The notes: a model not told the origin generated them from the sequence alone. A DNA stretch of 64,000 bases from Prorocentrum cordatum (GCA_963575745.1 CAUYUJ010016147.1:98501-162500); one strand, 5' to 3'. Positions 29,484 to 40,724 are shown, counted from the stretch's first letter. Translations and numbers: made by a program.

Positions 29484-29638
29484 GGCACCAACTATACACC
29501 AACACCGATCCTGGCCAGGATCACCCTGGGCCCAGGATCGGTGTATACGCCCTCCTGCCTTGCGCAAGAAGGCATATACACCGATCCTGGGCCCAGGGTG
29601 ATCCTGGCCAGGATCGGTGTTGGTGTATAGTTGGTGCC
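29484..29638. repeat. Perfect 64-bp inverted repeat with 27-nt loop
   Basis: Arms 29484-29547 and 29575-29638 are exact complements over 64 bases, beginning GGCACCAACTATACACCAAC. Each arm contains smaller perfect palindromes (GATCCTGGCCAGGATC and CCTGGGCCCAGG). The loop itself carries CTTGCGCAAG. Non-coding. No other copy was seen in this window. Confidence 0.96.
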
Positions 29639-30149
29639 CTCCGACCTCCAGTTAAGACTCCTTGGCCGCCTCCAAGCTGGAGGGCATTCCTTCGGAGGAG
29701 GAGATGGCATGCCAAAGTTCGTCGTCAAAAGGGGAAGGTGTCGCATCCCTCTCGGACGAGCAGTGTTGAAGCCCGCCCAGGCTGGCCATGACAGGGCAGC
29801 CTTCTGCCCAGACCCCCCGGGATCCCTCCAGGACGGCTCAAGTCAGACCGCCTCCAAATCAGACCACCCCCCAAGCCAGACCTCCACTTATGATGCTCCA
29901 ACCTACTGTAGCATTTGATCACCAGAAAGAATCTCGAGCGCCAGAAGAAGGACCGAAACTCCAGGGTTTTCACGTGCCGGGCCCTGGGAGACACTCGCCC
30001 GACACTGTCTCGACACTCTTTTTGACACTTTTCGGGGTGCTCGAAATTATTCCTGGGATGCGGCCCTTAAGTGGGACGGGGGACAGCATAAACCACCACC
30101 CCAAATCAGACCACCAGGGGGAAGAACATCGAGAAAGAGCCAGAACTAA

Positions 30150-30294
30150 ACGCTTGGAGCTTCACGCGGATTCTTCGCATCGGCGTTGGGCCCCCTCCCT
30201 GAAGGGCGCGGAGCGCGGCCCCAGGCGCGACGCCCGAGGCGCCGTCAGAGGGGACCAGGGTCGAGCCAAGAAATCCGCGCGGAGCTCCGAAAGT
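30150..30294. mobile_element. MITE-G, copy 2
   Basis: CGCTTGGAGCTTCACGCGGA at the left, AATCCGCGCGGAGCTCCGAA at the right, with the internal AGGCGCGACGCCCGAGGCGC. It abuts MITE-E copy 3. Confidence 0.7.
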
Positions 30295-30297
30295 TTA

Positions 30298-30467
30298 CAC
30301 GCTGCTCACTTCTAATTCTTCGATTGGTCTTTGACTTTTGGGGGACTCAGCTCCTTTCATTTCTAATTGTTCTATCCTGGGCCTCCCTCTTCCTGGCCAC
30401 TAGGGGGCCAGGAACAATCAGAAACGAGCACGATTAGCAATGAGCACGATTAGAAATGAACGACGTG
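30298..30467. mobile_element. MITE-E, copy 3
   Basis: 170 bp, TA on both sides, right terminus TTAGAAATGAACGACGTG. The interior has TTCCTGGCCACTAGGGGGCC. Confidence 0.8.
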
Positions 30468-30697
30468 TATGGTTTTGCCTTTTTCTGCCCATTTAGACAG
30501 CGCGCCGATCCCGCAGCCCTGTCCCTCGCTTTCGCCTCCCGGGGCCTCCTGGGAGGCCCTCGTCGCCACGGCCAGGTTCGGCCGAAGTGCTGACCAGAGT
30601 GGACCCAGGGAGAGGTCAGGGGAGTAGCGGTGTCGGTTCCTTTTCGGGCGGGCGGTAAGGGGGCTGACCTCACCCGGGAGTGGAGAAGAGGGCCCTA

Positions 30698-30852
30698 AAG
30701 CAGGGCTCGAGCTAAACAGTGGTTTGGCAATTTCGTGGACTGTTTTCGTTTTGATTTCGTTTTGCAGCAAATGTGGAACGAAGACAGAACTAGGGATGAC
30801 GAAAACAAAACGAAAACGTGAAACACTGTTTAACTCGAGCCCTGCCTTAAAG
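30698..30852. mobile_element. MITE-K, copy 1
   Basis: Inverted termini AAGCAGGGCTCGAGCTAAAC and GTTTAACTCGAGCCCTGCCTT (one mismatch). The interior includes TTTCGTGGACTGTTTTCGTT. A second copy is at 53695-53830. Confidence 0.85.
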
Positions 30853-31008
30853 GGGGCCCTTCAGGGCCCCTTTTGGAGCCAACAGCGGCCCGACAGGGCC
30901 CGTTTCGGGATCTTCTTTCTCTCCACCTTCCAGTCAGGTCAGCCCCCAATGAACCACGACCTGCCAGATCCTTTTCGTTTTTTTGCATTCTTGCATGTGA
31001 GAACGAAG

Positions 31009-31140
31009 CGAGAGCATGAGCATCAACGGTCGGCGCTGGGGCCCCCTCGCGGCGCCTCCAGCGTCGCCCCTGGCGCGCTCCGCGCGCCAGGGAGGGGTTT
31101 CCAGCGCCGAATCAAGACATCCGCGCGGCCCTCTGAAAGA
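31009..31140. mobile_element. MITE-G, copy 3
   Basis: Shares CTCGCGGCGCCTCCAGCGTC, CCTGGCGCGCTCCGCGCGCC and the right end ATCCGCGCGG. The left end is worn. Confidence 0.6.
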
Positions 31141-32308
31141 GTATGTTTTCAGTAGGGGCCCGACCACAAGAAACCTTCCACAAGAAACCCAACCCTGAGA
31201 CCCCAGGACGTCCATTGGTTTTTGGTGAGGAGCGTCACGCCTTCCATAGCAAAACCATCGAAACCCAAGAAACCCAGGGCACCCTGGATGCAAGGAGGCT
31301 GTTTCTTGGCATGGGTCTCCACTGCATGTTGTTTTATCATTGTCTCAGAGGGGGGGAGCCGCCAGAGGGAAGTCTTCCCACCCCTGGTGGTGGTGCTGCT
31401 GCCTTCGGGGCCGCTGCTAGTGCTGTCGCTGCTCCCCATGCTCTTGGACATCGTGCCGTTTGTCGTCGGCTTCCTGCTCTGGCTCCACCTTTTCTGCCCT
31501 CCTTCTCATGCTCGTTCACATCCTCATCGCGCTCTTCAGCCACGGTCGAAGTCTTCATCCATCTCCTCCCTTCTCCTGTTCTCACAGTTTCTCCCCTTTC
31601 TCCTCACCCCTCCTTCTTCTCCGTACTTCACTGTACTCATCTTCCTCATCCGCTTCTTTCTTTTTATCCTAGTCATTTCTCGTCCACCCCCCCCCCATCC
31701 CCCTTCTCCTGCCCCTCCTGGTCCTCCCTTCCCTCCTCCGCCGTCTCCCCATCAGCTCGTCATAGTTTCCCTGATCCTCGTGCTTCTGCTCCACCCCCTC
31801 CCCCCCGCGTCTGCTTCAATTTCAGCCAATACCGCTGCCTCGTCGTCTTCGTCATCGTTGTGCTCCTCGCCCTCCCAGCGCCCCCACGCCAGGAGAGCAG
31901 CAGCGGCGTCGTGACGGACGCCTTCGAGGTCGGACGGTCGGTCGTCGGAGGCGGGAGAAGCGACGCCACCACCGCCAACGGGCCACTTCCGGCAAGAACT
32001 GCCACGACGCCTCCCAGAGCCGAAGACTGAAGATGCCTCCAGCGTCACGCCCTCTGACGAGGACGGGCCACGGCCTGGAGGGGCACTGCCTGGCACCTGC
32101 CCCGCGCGGCGTGGTGGTGGTGCCGTCTTTCCTTACGCAGCGGGCGCGTCGTCTTGAGAGTTCTTGGGGAGGGCGTTTTCCTTCAGGCCCAGGCAATTGT
32201 GCTGGCATGCCATCTCCCCCCTCCCCCTTGTAAGCGTGCTATGCCAATGCCCTGGAAAATGCACTTTCCAGGTTAACATGTTAACGACCATGCAAGTGCG
32301 CCAGAAAA
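31141..32308. other. Interval without a supported gene
   Basis: Mixed sequence, pyrimidine-rich at 31470-31830. A minus-strand frame at 31752-32096 reads GVRHDAAAALLAWGRWEGEE and an acidic run (EEHNDDEDDEAA). It has protein-like composition, but no start or splice context supports it. Confidence 0.4.
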
Positions 32309-32620
32309 TTGTATGTTTCAGGACCTTCGAAAAAGGCGTTCTCTTGGTTGAGGCCTTGTACACCTATTTCCTTATATGGCGGGGATACACAAGGATTATC
32401 TTTGCGACGGCCTTGCATAGGGATTTCTTTTTTCGTGGCGGCCTTACGATGTAATGTTCTCCTTTGGTTGCGGACTTGCAAATGCACTTCCTTTTGCGGC
32501 GGCAATGCGAAAGGTTGGTTTGTCGTGGCAGCCTTGCAAGGATTGTCTCTTTGCGGCGGCTTTACAACACGATTCTCTGTGTGGTGGCCTTGCGAAAGGA
32601 TCTCATCTTGTGCTGACAGG
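32309..32620. repeat. Degenerate GGCGGCCTTGCNAAGG repeats
   Basis: About ten imperfect units of 30-35 bp (TTGCGACGGCCTTGCATAGG, TGGCGGCCTTACGATG, GCGGCGGCAATGCGAAAGG). The following 650 bp to 33295 hold nothing recognisable. Confidence 0.6.
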
Positions 32621-33295
32621 AGGAAGCCAAGACAACACGCATTTAAATATTGAGAAGTCTGTAAGTTCTTGTAGAATTTAAGTTCATTTTCTGTGTTCGA
32701 TGATTGTGGTGCCGATGGCTGGCATAATGGTGGGCGAACACAGTTTTCAGCAGTCGCAGCTACAAAACGCTCCAAACGCAGTGGCAGCTCCAAAATGCTG
32801 TGGCAGCTCAAGGGTGAGGGATGAGGACGAGACGGAAGATGAGGAACGCGGCGAGAGGAAGTGCTTGGGGGGAAGGGAGAAGGGTCAGCTGAACTGGCGC
32901 GGGCATGCGAGCTGGATAGTCGTGCGGAAGGCGGGCTATGCCGCCATTCGAGGCATCTTGGGAGGTTGGGCTCTGTTCCTTCGGGAGGCGAGTTGCATCG
33001 CAGCGACCGCACTGGAGACGGATCCGAGCCTGGTGCGGTGCAGTGAGGAGACGGCCGTGGTATATGGGAATCGTGAACAACAGACGCTACGGCCGTTTTT
33101 GCCACGTGTTCGCCCGGGACCCTGATGTATCGATCAGGCACGAAGTTGTTGCCGAGAGGTCTGATCTGGTGTTTCTCATCCGTCCTGTGGTGCTGGTTCC
33201 TCGTTTTGAAGAAATAACGCCCCTCGTCCCTCCTCCGCCTCCTAGCTCTCCCCCTCCTCCCATCCGTGTCCTTGCCGTGCGCATGCCCATTTTTG

Positions 33296-33745
33296 CACAC
33301 GCACACACCTCACACGTTTCGCGGCCTCATATGAAACTCCACCGAATTCTCCAGTGGCAGGATTCACATGCGTCTCCCCGCCAATGCCTACACACCCCTC
33401 ACATGCTTCATGGCCACATAGGGTGCTCCACCGAAAGCGGTATCACAGCTGTATATAGTTGGGTCTTTCGCGGGGATGGTTTCTCATGCCGTCGGTTTTT
33501 TATATTATCAAATTGCAGGATCTTTCGGTTCCCCGCCCATGTCGTCACCCGCCGCATACTTTTCCTGGCCCCACAAGGAGCTCCACCGAAGGCCTCAGTG
33601 GCAGGCTTCGCATGCGGTTCCCCGCCACACCCCTCACACTTGACGTAGCCCCATAGGGAGCCCTATCGAAGGCCCCAGTGGCGGGTTTTCATACGGTTCC
33701 CCGCGTATTTCGGCACACCCCTCAATATCTCGTGGTCTCATACCA
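33296..33745. repeat. Minisatellite of about 85-95 bp, block 1
   Basis: Units contain CTCCACCGAAGGCCTCAGTG, GGCAGGCTTCGCATGCGGTT, CCCCGCC and a CACACCTCTCACAYNT segment ending GGCCCCATAGGGAGC. Interrupted at 33438-33530 by a segment with ACAGCTGTATATAGTTGGGT that also closes block 2. Confidence 0.75.
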
Positions 33746-34285
33746 CTCCCTGGATTAAAAAGTGGTGGTCGGCACTACGCGAGGGAATAACCCCTGGGTC
33801 TTCGCTAATCGATAAAAACCTCGAGCTTCGACCTTCGATCGATCCCAAGATGTCTCCCAGACAGGCCCGTGAACCGAACGGAGGAACGGCGCGGCAGATA
33901 CCAGACGAGACGCGTGGCTGTTATGAAAGCTTACACGAAATCGCAATTGTCTGGCGGCGTGAAAAGCGGCCAGAAAATGCCCTGTGAGGAATTGTCTGGC
34001 GATGTCGCCACTCTCAAGCGGCCTGAAGATTTGATCTAATTGTGACGATGCCATGGCATTTTGTCAGATGCCCTGGAAGACGACCTGTCAGGTTTGTTGA
34101 GGACGCCTCGGGCGGAATCGCACTTTCAGTCGCTGATCACGTCTGGCTTTTAAAACATTCAAAGGGGGTGAGAGATGCATCCGGGATTTCCCAATCAGCC
34201 CGAACTCCAACATTGCCCTGGGGCCCCGCGGCCCAACGGGAGGCCAACCTTGTCTTCCTCGATCCCCACGGTCTCCATGTTTTAG

Positions 34286-34790
34286 TCCAGCGGGTTGTAG
34301 TGAGGCTCCACCGAGGGCCTCAGTGGCAGGGTTCGCATGCGGTTTCAACCCCATTTCGGTACACCTCTCACACGTTGCGTGGCCCCAGAAGGAGCTCCAT
34401 CGAAGCCTCAGTGGCAGGGTTCGCATCGAATACCCCAGTGGCAGGGTTCGCATTAGGTCCCCCGCGCATTTCGAGACCCCCCGCACACGTTTCGCGGCCC
34501 CACAGGGAGCTCCGCCGAAGGCCCCAGTGGCAGCGTTTGCATGCGGCTCCCCGCCCATTTCGTCACACTCCTCCCACATCTCGTGGTCCCATAGGGAACT
34601 CCACCGAATGCCTCAGTGATAGAATTCGCATGCGGTTGCGGTTCCCCGCCAATGTTGGCACACACCTCACACGTTTCTACGCCCCTAGGTTGCTCCAACG
34701 AGAGCGGTACCACAACGCGGTATTCACAGCTGTATATAGTTGGGTCTTTCGCAAGGATGATTTCTCATGCCGTCGGATTTTTGGGGAGTC
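34286..34790. repeat. Minisatellite of about 85-95 bp, block 2
   Basis: Five to six units like block 1 (starts near 34308, 34394, 34508, 34601), ending with the same ACAGCTGTATATAGTTGGGT, TCTTTCGC and TTTCTCATGCCGTCGG tail (34730-34770). Between the blocks, 33746-34285 shows no gene. Confidence 0.75.
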
Positions 34791-35298
34791 CTGCACGTTG
34801 GAACTTTTTGGATGCCGTCCACACGCTGGTTTACTACAAAGCCAGGCCCTCGCCCACGCCTAGAATACATGCACACCACTAAAAAGAAGTCCAGGCCCGA
34901 GACATGTGCCACCCCTCACAGCCCTCTCGCGAGTCAAGGAACGACTTCAACTCGACGGGTTGAAAGATGCACTGTGGAGACGGGGAGGTTAGACATGAGT
35001 TGAGCGAGTTACCAGACGGCAGTGGTACACATGGACGTGTTTCACAAGCGGTTGCGTGTGGTGCTCTGCCAAGCCAGCAGGTCTGCGACATGGAGACGGG
35101 CGACGCATTGTCCGAGGACGTGGACACATTTTTGGGGCGGTATACATGTGTGGATATGTGCGGACGAACAAGTCCGCGCGGACCTCCCAACATGTATGTC
35201 TATTGTTGCCGTCATGGCTGATGCCTTGGGCTTCTGTCGCCTTCAGGTTGGCCGTCTCTCTCGCTGCCTTCTGCTCATGTGATCACTCTTGGCCTCCC
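34791..35298. other. Interval without recognised features
   Basis: Moderate-GC unique sequence. Short frames of up to about 100 codons on both strands, none with domain-like composition. Confidence 0.4.
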
Positions 35299-35428
35299 GA
35301 ATCGGGTCCGAGCAGATGCACTGGCGATGCCAGCGATGCATCAGCGTCGCCGGCGTGGAGAAAACCGGGCCCCACGTCGAGGCGCATCGCCGAGGCACCG
35401 GCGATGCGGCGCGATCTCCCGGCCCCGC
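35299..35428. repeat. CGATGCATCG element (MITE-N), inverted partial copy
   Basis: GGTCCGAGCAGATGCACTGG to CGGCGATGCGGCGCGATC, with GTGGAGAAAACCGGGCCCCA in the middle matching the reverse of the copies at 56085 and 59898. Confidence 0.6.
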
Positions 35429-35448
35429 CATGATCAAGCAGTGGCGAA

Positions 35449-35652
35449 GCGTCCCGGCACGCCTATAGCCCCACCAACCAATGTTCTAAGAACCTCTTGT
35501 AGTTCCCACGACATGGTCTTAGAACATTTCTGGATGGGACTGTCTTGTTTTAACACATAGGGTTTATGTTCTAAGAGCATTGTTTCTGTTCTTAGAACAT
35601 TTGTTGGGTTCTAAGAACATTTCGTGGTATGACTATAGGAATGCCGGGACGG
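35449..35652. mobile_element. MITE-L, single copy with TTCTAAGAAC repeats
   Basis: Inverted termini GTCCCGGCACGCCTATAG and CTATAGGAATGCCGGGAC (two mismatches), about 200 bp. The interior holds five copies of TTCTAAGAAC or its close variants. Confidence 0.75.
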
Positions 35653-35904
35653 TCGGCCCCTGCTCAACATACCTGGACCCCATTTGGGAGGCCTCCATCG
35701 CAACACTGCCGCACCCCGTTGTTCTCGCCTTCGGGTGGGCCGATTTCCCCGCCGCGCCCCCCGCGGAGGTGAGGCGGCCTGCGCCCGCGCTGGGCCCCCG
35801 CTCCTACTAGGTCTCCCGGGCGGGGCCAGGACGGAGACGACTCCTTCTGGAGCGTCCCAGAGCATGACAGAGCGTCCCGGGCTCTGGAACGGCCGCGGCG
35901 CCCG

Positions 35905-35950
35905 ATGGAGGAGGAGGAGGAGGAGGAGGAGGAGGAGGAGGAGGAGAAGG
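35905..35950. repeat. (GGA)n microsatellite
   Basis: About 15 GGA units. A run of more than 20 G follows at 36076-36098. Confidence 0.85.
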
Positions 35951-36195
35951 AGGACCCGCCAGACCTCCGAGGTCCACGACACTTCTCCGCACCGGTTGTT
36001 TGTCCTGGTGTTGGCTTTTCGTCTGAGCTTGCGCTGCGCTGGGCCCTGCTGGGGAAGGTCGGCCACGCGCAGAGGGGGGGGGGGGGGGGGGGGGGGAAGG
36101 CTGCTTAGCAACACCCCTGGATCTCAGGAGCGGCTGACCTCGTTTGTAGATGTAAGGCCCGTGCCTGCTGAGAAGCAGCCTTCTTCCAGGAGCAG

Positions 36196-36474
36196 CCTTC
36201 CCCCCTCCCCCTCCCCTCCCCCTCCTCCCCCTCCTCCTCCTCCTGCTCCTCCTCTCCTCCTCCTCCTCCTCCTCTCCCTCCTCCCTCCTCCTCCTCCTCT
36301 CCTCCTCTCCTCCTCCTCCCCTCCTCCTCCTCCCTCCTCCCTCCTCCTCCTCCTCCTCCTCCCTCCTCCCTCCTCCTCCTCCTCCTCCTCCTCCTCCTCT
36401 CCTCTCTCCTCCTCCTCCTCCTCCTCCTCCTCCTCCTCCTCCTCCTCCTCCTCCTCCTCCTCCTCCTCCCCCTC
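36196..36474. repeat. CTC/CTCCT pyrimidine tract
   Basis: About 280 bp almost free of purines in the plus strand. The longest pure CTC part is 36408-36470. Confidence 0.92.
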
Positions 36475-36689
36475 CTGCCTCCCCTGCAGTGCGCGCCGCC
36501 GAGGAGGGTCAACGCTTCCCCGGGGGGCCACGCGCGGAGCACGCCGCAAGGCGTCGCCCAGGGCCGTGGCCCGGGGTCGCAGCGGCCGAGCCCGGGCGGC
36601 CCGCTCTCGGGCGCGGGGTGTTTTTCGTTCGAGGGGCTTTCGAGGGTTACCCTCGGCTGGGTTTTTGCAGAGCTTGTGTGTATGAGTAT

Positions 36690-36866
36690 CTTTGCATGTG
36701 TACATATATATATATATACACACAGATACATGGCTGTATGTATATACATATATATATATGTGTAGATCAATATTTTTATATATAGATACTCATATATATA
36801 TATATATACATACAAATGCATACATACATACAATTATATATGTTTGTGTTTGTCTGTCTGTCTGCC

Positions 36867-36899
<33 letters not shown>

Positions 36900-37252
36900 G
36901 CCTGTGCAAATATATGTGTAACTGTGTGTTTATCTACCTATCTCTATATCCACCTATCCATCTATATGTCTACCGATATATATAGATCTATCGATCTACC
37001 TACCAATCAATCAATATATATGTCTATCTATTTATATAGATGTCTATCTATATATCTATCTATCTATATATCTATATTTCTATATATCTATATATATATA
37101 CATATATCTATATATCTATATATATAGCTAGCTAGCTAGCTAGCTAGATATCTATCTATATATCTATATATCTATATATATATCCATATATCGATCTAGC
37201 TGTCTATCTATCTATATATATATCTATCTATATATCTATATATCTATCTATA

Positions 37253-37287
<35 letters not shown>

Positions 37288-37298
37288 ATATATCCATA

Positions 37299-37369
<71 letters not shown>

Positions 37370-37370
37370 A

Positions 37371-37432
<62 letters not shown>
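36690..37432. repeat. Large tetranucleotide microsatellite field, mainly (TATC)n
   Basis: Successive blocks: TA/TACA mixtures (36700-36840), TGTC (36855-36902), then TATC with TATA interruptions, a GCTA block at 37128-37147, and long pure TATC runs (37255-37286, 37305-37368, 37371-37430). About 740 bp in all. Confidence 0.93.
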
Positions 37433-37700
37433 CGGCCTTCCGACGGCCCGAGGCGGCCAAGGAGCCCCCGAGGATCGCCCCAAGATTACCCAGGAGGCTT
37501 CCCGGAGGGTCCCAGAACGGCCCAAGACGCCGCCAGGACGGCCCCAAGAGGGCCCCACGACGGCCCAAGGGGCCTCCCACACGCCCGAGATGGCCTCCAA
37601 GACGGCCCTGGAGCACCCCACGAGGGCCCGCTGCTCTCTGCCGAAGTGGGGCGCCTGCGCCCGCGCTGCCCCCCCCCCCGCCCCGACTCGGTGCCCTCGG

Positions 37701-37821
37701 CATCGCTCGGACGTGTGCATTCTTCCTTCGGCGAGGACCATCGAGGAGCATCCCTGATCACTTGGCGAAACAACCACGCACGACACCGAAGCGTGCACAG
37801 AGAATGGACGTCCGAGCGATG
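37701..37821. mobile_element. MITE-D, copy 3
   Basis: CATCGCTCGGACGTGTGCAT to GACGTCCGAGCGATG, 121 bp, with TTCGGCGAGGACCATCGAGG inside. The terminal 13 bp are perfectly inverted. Confidence 0.88.
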
Positions 37822-37984
37822 GCGAGTGCCCGGCCACCAGGGGCGCAGCGCGAGCCTGAAGGTGGCGCTCACGCAGGCGGCCGCGGAGCCGACCATGAAG
37901 CAGGTGCTGTTCGAGCTCAGCGACCAGGCTCTGCTGGGCAGCGTCCAGGGGCCACGCTTGAGCTTCGAGGTTTCGAGGTGAGCG

Positions 37985-38134
37985 TTGAGTCGGGCCTGTC
38001 CCTCCACAGGAGGAATATCCAAAAGTAGTCCAAAGATAGTCTGGGGACGATTCTTTGCATATTTTCTTGGTCACTCTTGAACACGTTCATTTGTCCTCGA
38101 AAATCCCCCATGTAGGGGGACAGGCCCGACTTAA
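37985..38134. mobile_element. MITE-A, copy 4
   Basis: 150 bp with termini TTGAGTCGGGCCTGTCCCTC and GGGGGACAGGCCCGACTTAA. The flanks GGTGAGCG (37977-37984) and GGTTAGCG (38135-38142) agree at 7 of 8. The interior keeps the ATAGTCTGGGGACGAT segment used as LINE target in copy 3. Confidence 0.87.
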
Positions 38135-38142
38135 GGTTAGCG

Positions 38143-38346
38143 GTTCAAGGTTCGAGGTTTCAGGTTTTCGAGGCTCAAGTGTGTGTGTGGGGGGGGCGGA
38201 GCTTCGAGGCTGGAGGCGAAGCCTTCGAGGTTCGAGGTTTAGGGGGTGCAGAGCTCAGGGGGGGACGAAGTTTCGAGGTTCGAGGTTTCGAGGTTCGAAG
38301 TTTCATATGTTCGACGAAGTTAGGAGGTTCGAAGTTTCATAGGTTC
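38143..38346. repeat. GGTTCGAGGTTTC minisatellite
   Basis: About 10-12 degenerate units of GTTCGAGGTTT, some as GGTTCGAAGTTTCAT. No gene. Confidence 0.7.
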
Positions 38347-38699
38347 TCGGCGGCTTTCTGGCCGCGGGATGCTTTCCAGCAGCTGCGCCTCGCCGAGAGC
38401 GTTTCGCGGGTGCCCCGATCGTGCCGACGGGCCGTTGGGGAGTCGAGTCACGGCCCGAAAACCTATGGGCAACGTTAGGGGGGGGGGGGGGGCGGCGAGC
38501 ACCAGTGGTACAGTGGGACAAAGGAAGGGCGAAGGGAACCCTGGCAGGAACATGTACGGCCATGAGTGTTGAATACCAGTTTCGCATGGCCCCTGTGTAG
38601 AAGTGTTGACGCTTCCCGTATCCCCGTCAGCCCATCCAGAAACGACTCCTGTCGAGGCTTTGCGAGTGTGGAAGCGGAGGAGCATGAGCTCGGCGTCAC

Positions 38700-38925
38700 C
38701 TCACCATACTATACTATGCGTGCGTCGCCCCCCCCCCCCCCCCCCCCCAGGGGCGACGCGCGCCGAGGAATATTGTAGAATAAGCTCCGTGGAGGGCGCT
38801 TTCTCGCCAGCTCGCTCGGGGAACGATATCTTATAATATTGGTGTACCATATGTTCGGGTCTGACGCGCGCATTCAAGGAGGACGCACAGTACTAGTATG
38901 TCCTCGTGCGTCCCATGAGCGATTT
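38700..38925. repeat. Dispersed repeat M, copy 1
   Basis: TATACTATGCGTGCGTCGC, AGGGGCGACGCGCGCCGAG, then ATATGTTCGGGTCTGACGCG and GTATGTCCTCGTGCGTCCCA. Matches 54845-55052 in the same order. The left junction contains a run of C. Confidence 0.75.
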
Positions 38926-39096
38926 CAAGGGGGGGTGCCAGTCGAACCGAAGGCACGATCAGCCCGGGCAGCCTGGAGCACTGGTCAACTCTGGGAGCTC
39001 CAAGGCCCTCGCGCAGGCCTCTGGGAGTCATCTAGGGGCTCTCTCTGTGGGAGACTTCGGGGCCCTCTTCTTGGGGTTGTCCTGGGGCCCTTCTTG

Positions 39097-39226
39097 CCCT
39101 GACCTTTCAGAGTGCTAAAAAATAGCACTCCAGACCTATAGATCTATCTGGACTGCCTCAAACCTCGACAGGAATTGGGACGTCGACGTCCTGGTGCTAT
39201 TTTTTAGCTCTCCTGGAAGGTCAGGG
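39097..39226. mobile_element. MITE-B, copy 2
   Basis: 130 bp, same orientation as copy 3 and only 141 bp from it. The left terminus has TTTCAG in place of TTCCAG. Flanks TTG on both sides. Confidence 0.85.
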
Positions 39227-39367
39227 TTGGAGGGCCTCCCAGAAAGACGGGCGCTCTCCCCCCTGGAGCCCGACGAGCCAGCCCCAAGGGACGCCCGCAG
39301 GAGCTCGAGGCCTGCCGCACGCCGGGAGTGCGAGGAGGGAATAATCCTCGATGTGCACCGCAGCATA

Positions 39368-39497
39368 CCCTGACCTTCCAGAGTGCTAAAAATTAGCACT
39401 CCAGACCTATAGATCTATCTGGACTGTCTCAAACCTCGACAGGAATTAGGACGTTTACGTCCTGGTGCTATTCTTTAGCCCTCCTGGAAGGTCAGGG
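39368..39497. mobile_element. MITE-B, copy 3
   Basis: 130 bp, TA on both sides (39366-39367 and 39498-39499). Differs from copy 2 at about ten positions. Confidence 0.87.
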
Positions 39498-39653
39498 TAC
39501 CACAAGGGGTCCTCAGCCGTGGCCCATCTCGGGGAGGTCCTCGGGAGGATCCGGGACCTCCCCCGAGCCACCTCCGGGCTCTCTCTCTTGGGTCAGCTTG
39601 GAGCCTCGCTGGAGGCCCTCGTGTCCGGCGTGGGGCCACCCTGGAGCCTTCGG

Positions 39654-39776
39654 AATCGCTCGGGCGTGTTCTCTTGCCTCGGCGAGGGCCACCGAGGAGC
39701 ATCCTGCCTCATCTTGCAAGGGAAGCAGCGCGCGCGAAGCCGAGCACGGGCACGGGGAGTGGACGTCCGAGCGACG
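39654..39776. mobile_element. MITE-D, copy 4
   Basis: AATCGCTCGGGCGTGTTCTC to GGACGTCCGAGCGACG; diverged. Confidence 0.75.
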
Positions 39777-39883
39777 GCCACCTGGCCGACCTGCGGGGCC
39801 ACTCTGGAGCCGCCTGGGGCAATCTTGGGCGCCGGACTGGTCGCGCCCCCCCCCTCCCCGTCGAAGCTCCCTGCGGGGATCGG

Positions 39884-40053
39884 GGGTGGACAGACCTCCT
39901 ACCCTGACACGTCGATTAAGGAATTGGCCGTTGTCGTTTCGCGAGAGGGCGTCGCGGCCGTCATTTCTGCGGGTCCAGGTCCGTCGATTTCGGTCCCAGG
40001 CCGTTTTCACTAAGGGGAGGTCTACGAAAGGGAGGTTTGTCCACCGCCGAGGG
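39884..40053. mobile_element. MITE-H, copy 2
   Basis: GGGTGGACAGACCTCCTACC to GGGAGGTTTGTCCACCGCCG. High identity to 26394-26561. Confidence 0.8.
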
Positions 40054-40186
40054 GAGGGCTTTCCCACCTGTTGGCCCGCCAGCCCCTCCGAGATCGGGGA
40101 CCTGTGCGCCCGCGCAGGACGCGGCAGGCCTGGCGGGTGGTGATGGGGGGTGGCCTCATGTGGGGTGAAGAGCAGGGCCCTACAGT

Positions 40187-40343
40187 CAAGCAGCATACTA
40201 AGGATGCGCGACAAGGATGCAAGGGCCTTGGACGCCCAGTTCGAGGCTCTTCGAGCGGGGCGCGGCCGACGAGAGCGGCGAAGGATGGAGGACGCAAGGG
40301 TACCCTTGGGCAGGTTGCCCATCCCTACCATGCGGGTTGACTG
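40187..40343. mobile_element. MITE-F, copy 2
   Basis: Left ACAGTCAAGCAGCATACTAA, right CCTACCATGCGGGTTGACTG, about 157 bp, with AAGGGTACCCTTGGGC inside. In opposite orientation to the copy at 52262. Confidence 0.72.
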
Positions 40344-40574
40344 CAAAGGGGCCCTTTAGGGCCCCTTTCTCAGGGCCCTTTAGGGTCGGCCCAGAGTAGT
40401 AGGTCCACCCTGCCAAATCGGGGGTACCCTTGTGTCCCGTGCCTCGCGACCCGTGCTTCCTGCACTCCCGTGGGAATGTGGCCCTCGGCAGGGTCCTGTG
40501 CCCTCTCGCGCGCGTGTCCTGCCCAATCGAGTCCGACTGTAGGGTCCCTTCTCGGGGCCCTTTAGTCACCACCC

Positions 40575-40724
40575 ACCAAACCACCCCAACCCAAACCGAA
40601 GGTCTCGATCTGCCCTCCATTTCCAGTTTGGGGGGGGGTCGGGGAACATCGAGAACACACACATGGAACCCGTACCCCCCCCAACCCGAAATTCGGGTCT
40701 GCGGGTTGGGTTGGGGTGGTCTGG
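40575..40724. mobile_element. Single inverted-repeat element
   Basis: ACCACCCCAACCCAAACCGA at the left and GGGTTGGGTTGGGGTGGTC at the right, with AACCCGAAATTCGGGTCTGC giving an internal hairpin. Looks like another MITE. No flanking duplication was identified. Confidence 0.6.

Noticed and set aside
31752-32096. Minus-strand acidic frame of 114 codons
   Set aside because: Composition is somewhat protein-like, but there is no splice context or recognisable domain. Mentioned in the interval entry only.
33296-34790. Regularly spaced repeats considered as a CRISPR array
   Set aside because: Units are degenerate and tandem without unique spacers, in a eukaryotic context with no cas genes.
36690-37432. 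Tetranucleotide field as telomeric or centromeric sequence
   Set aside because: No telomere-type TTTAGGG runs, and simple TATC repeats alone are not evidence of either.
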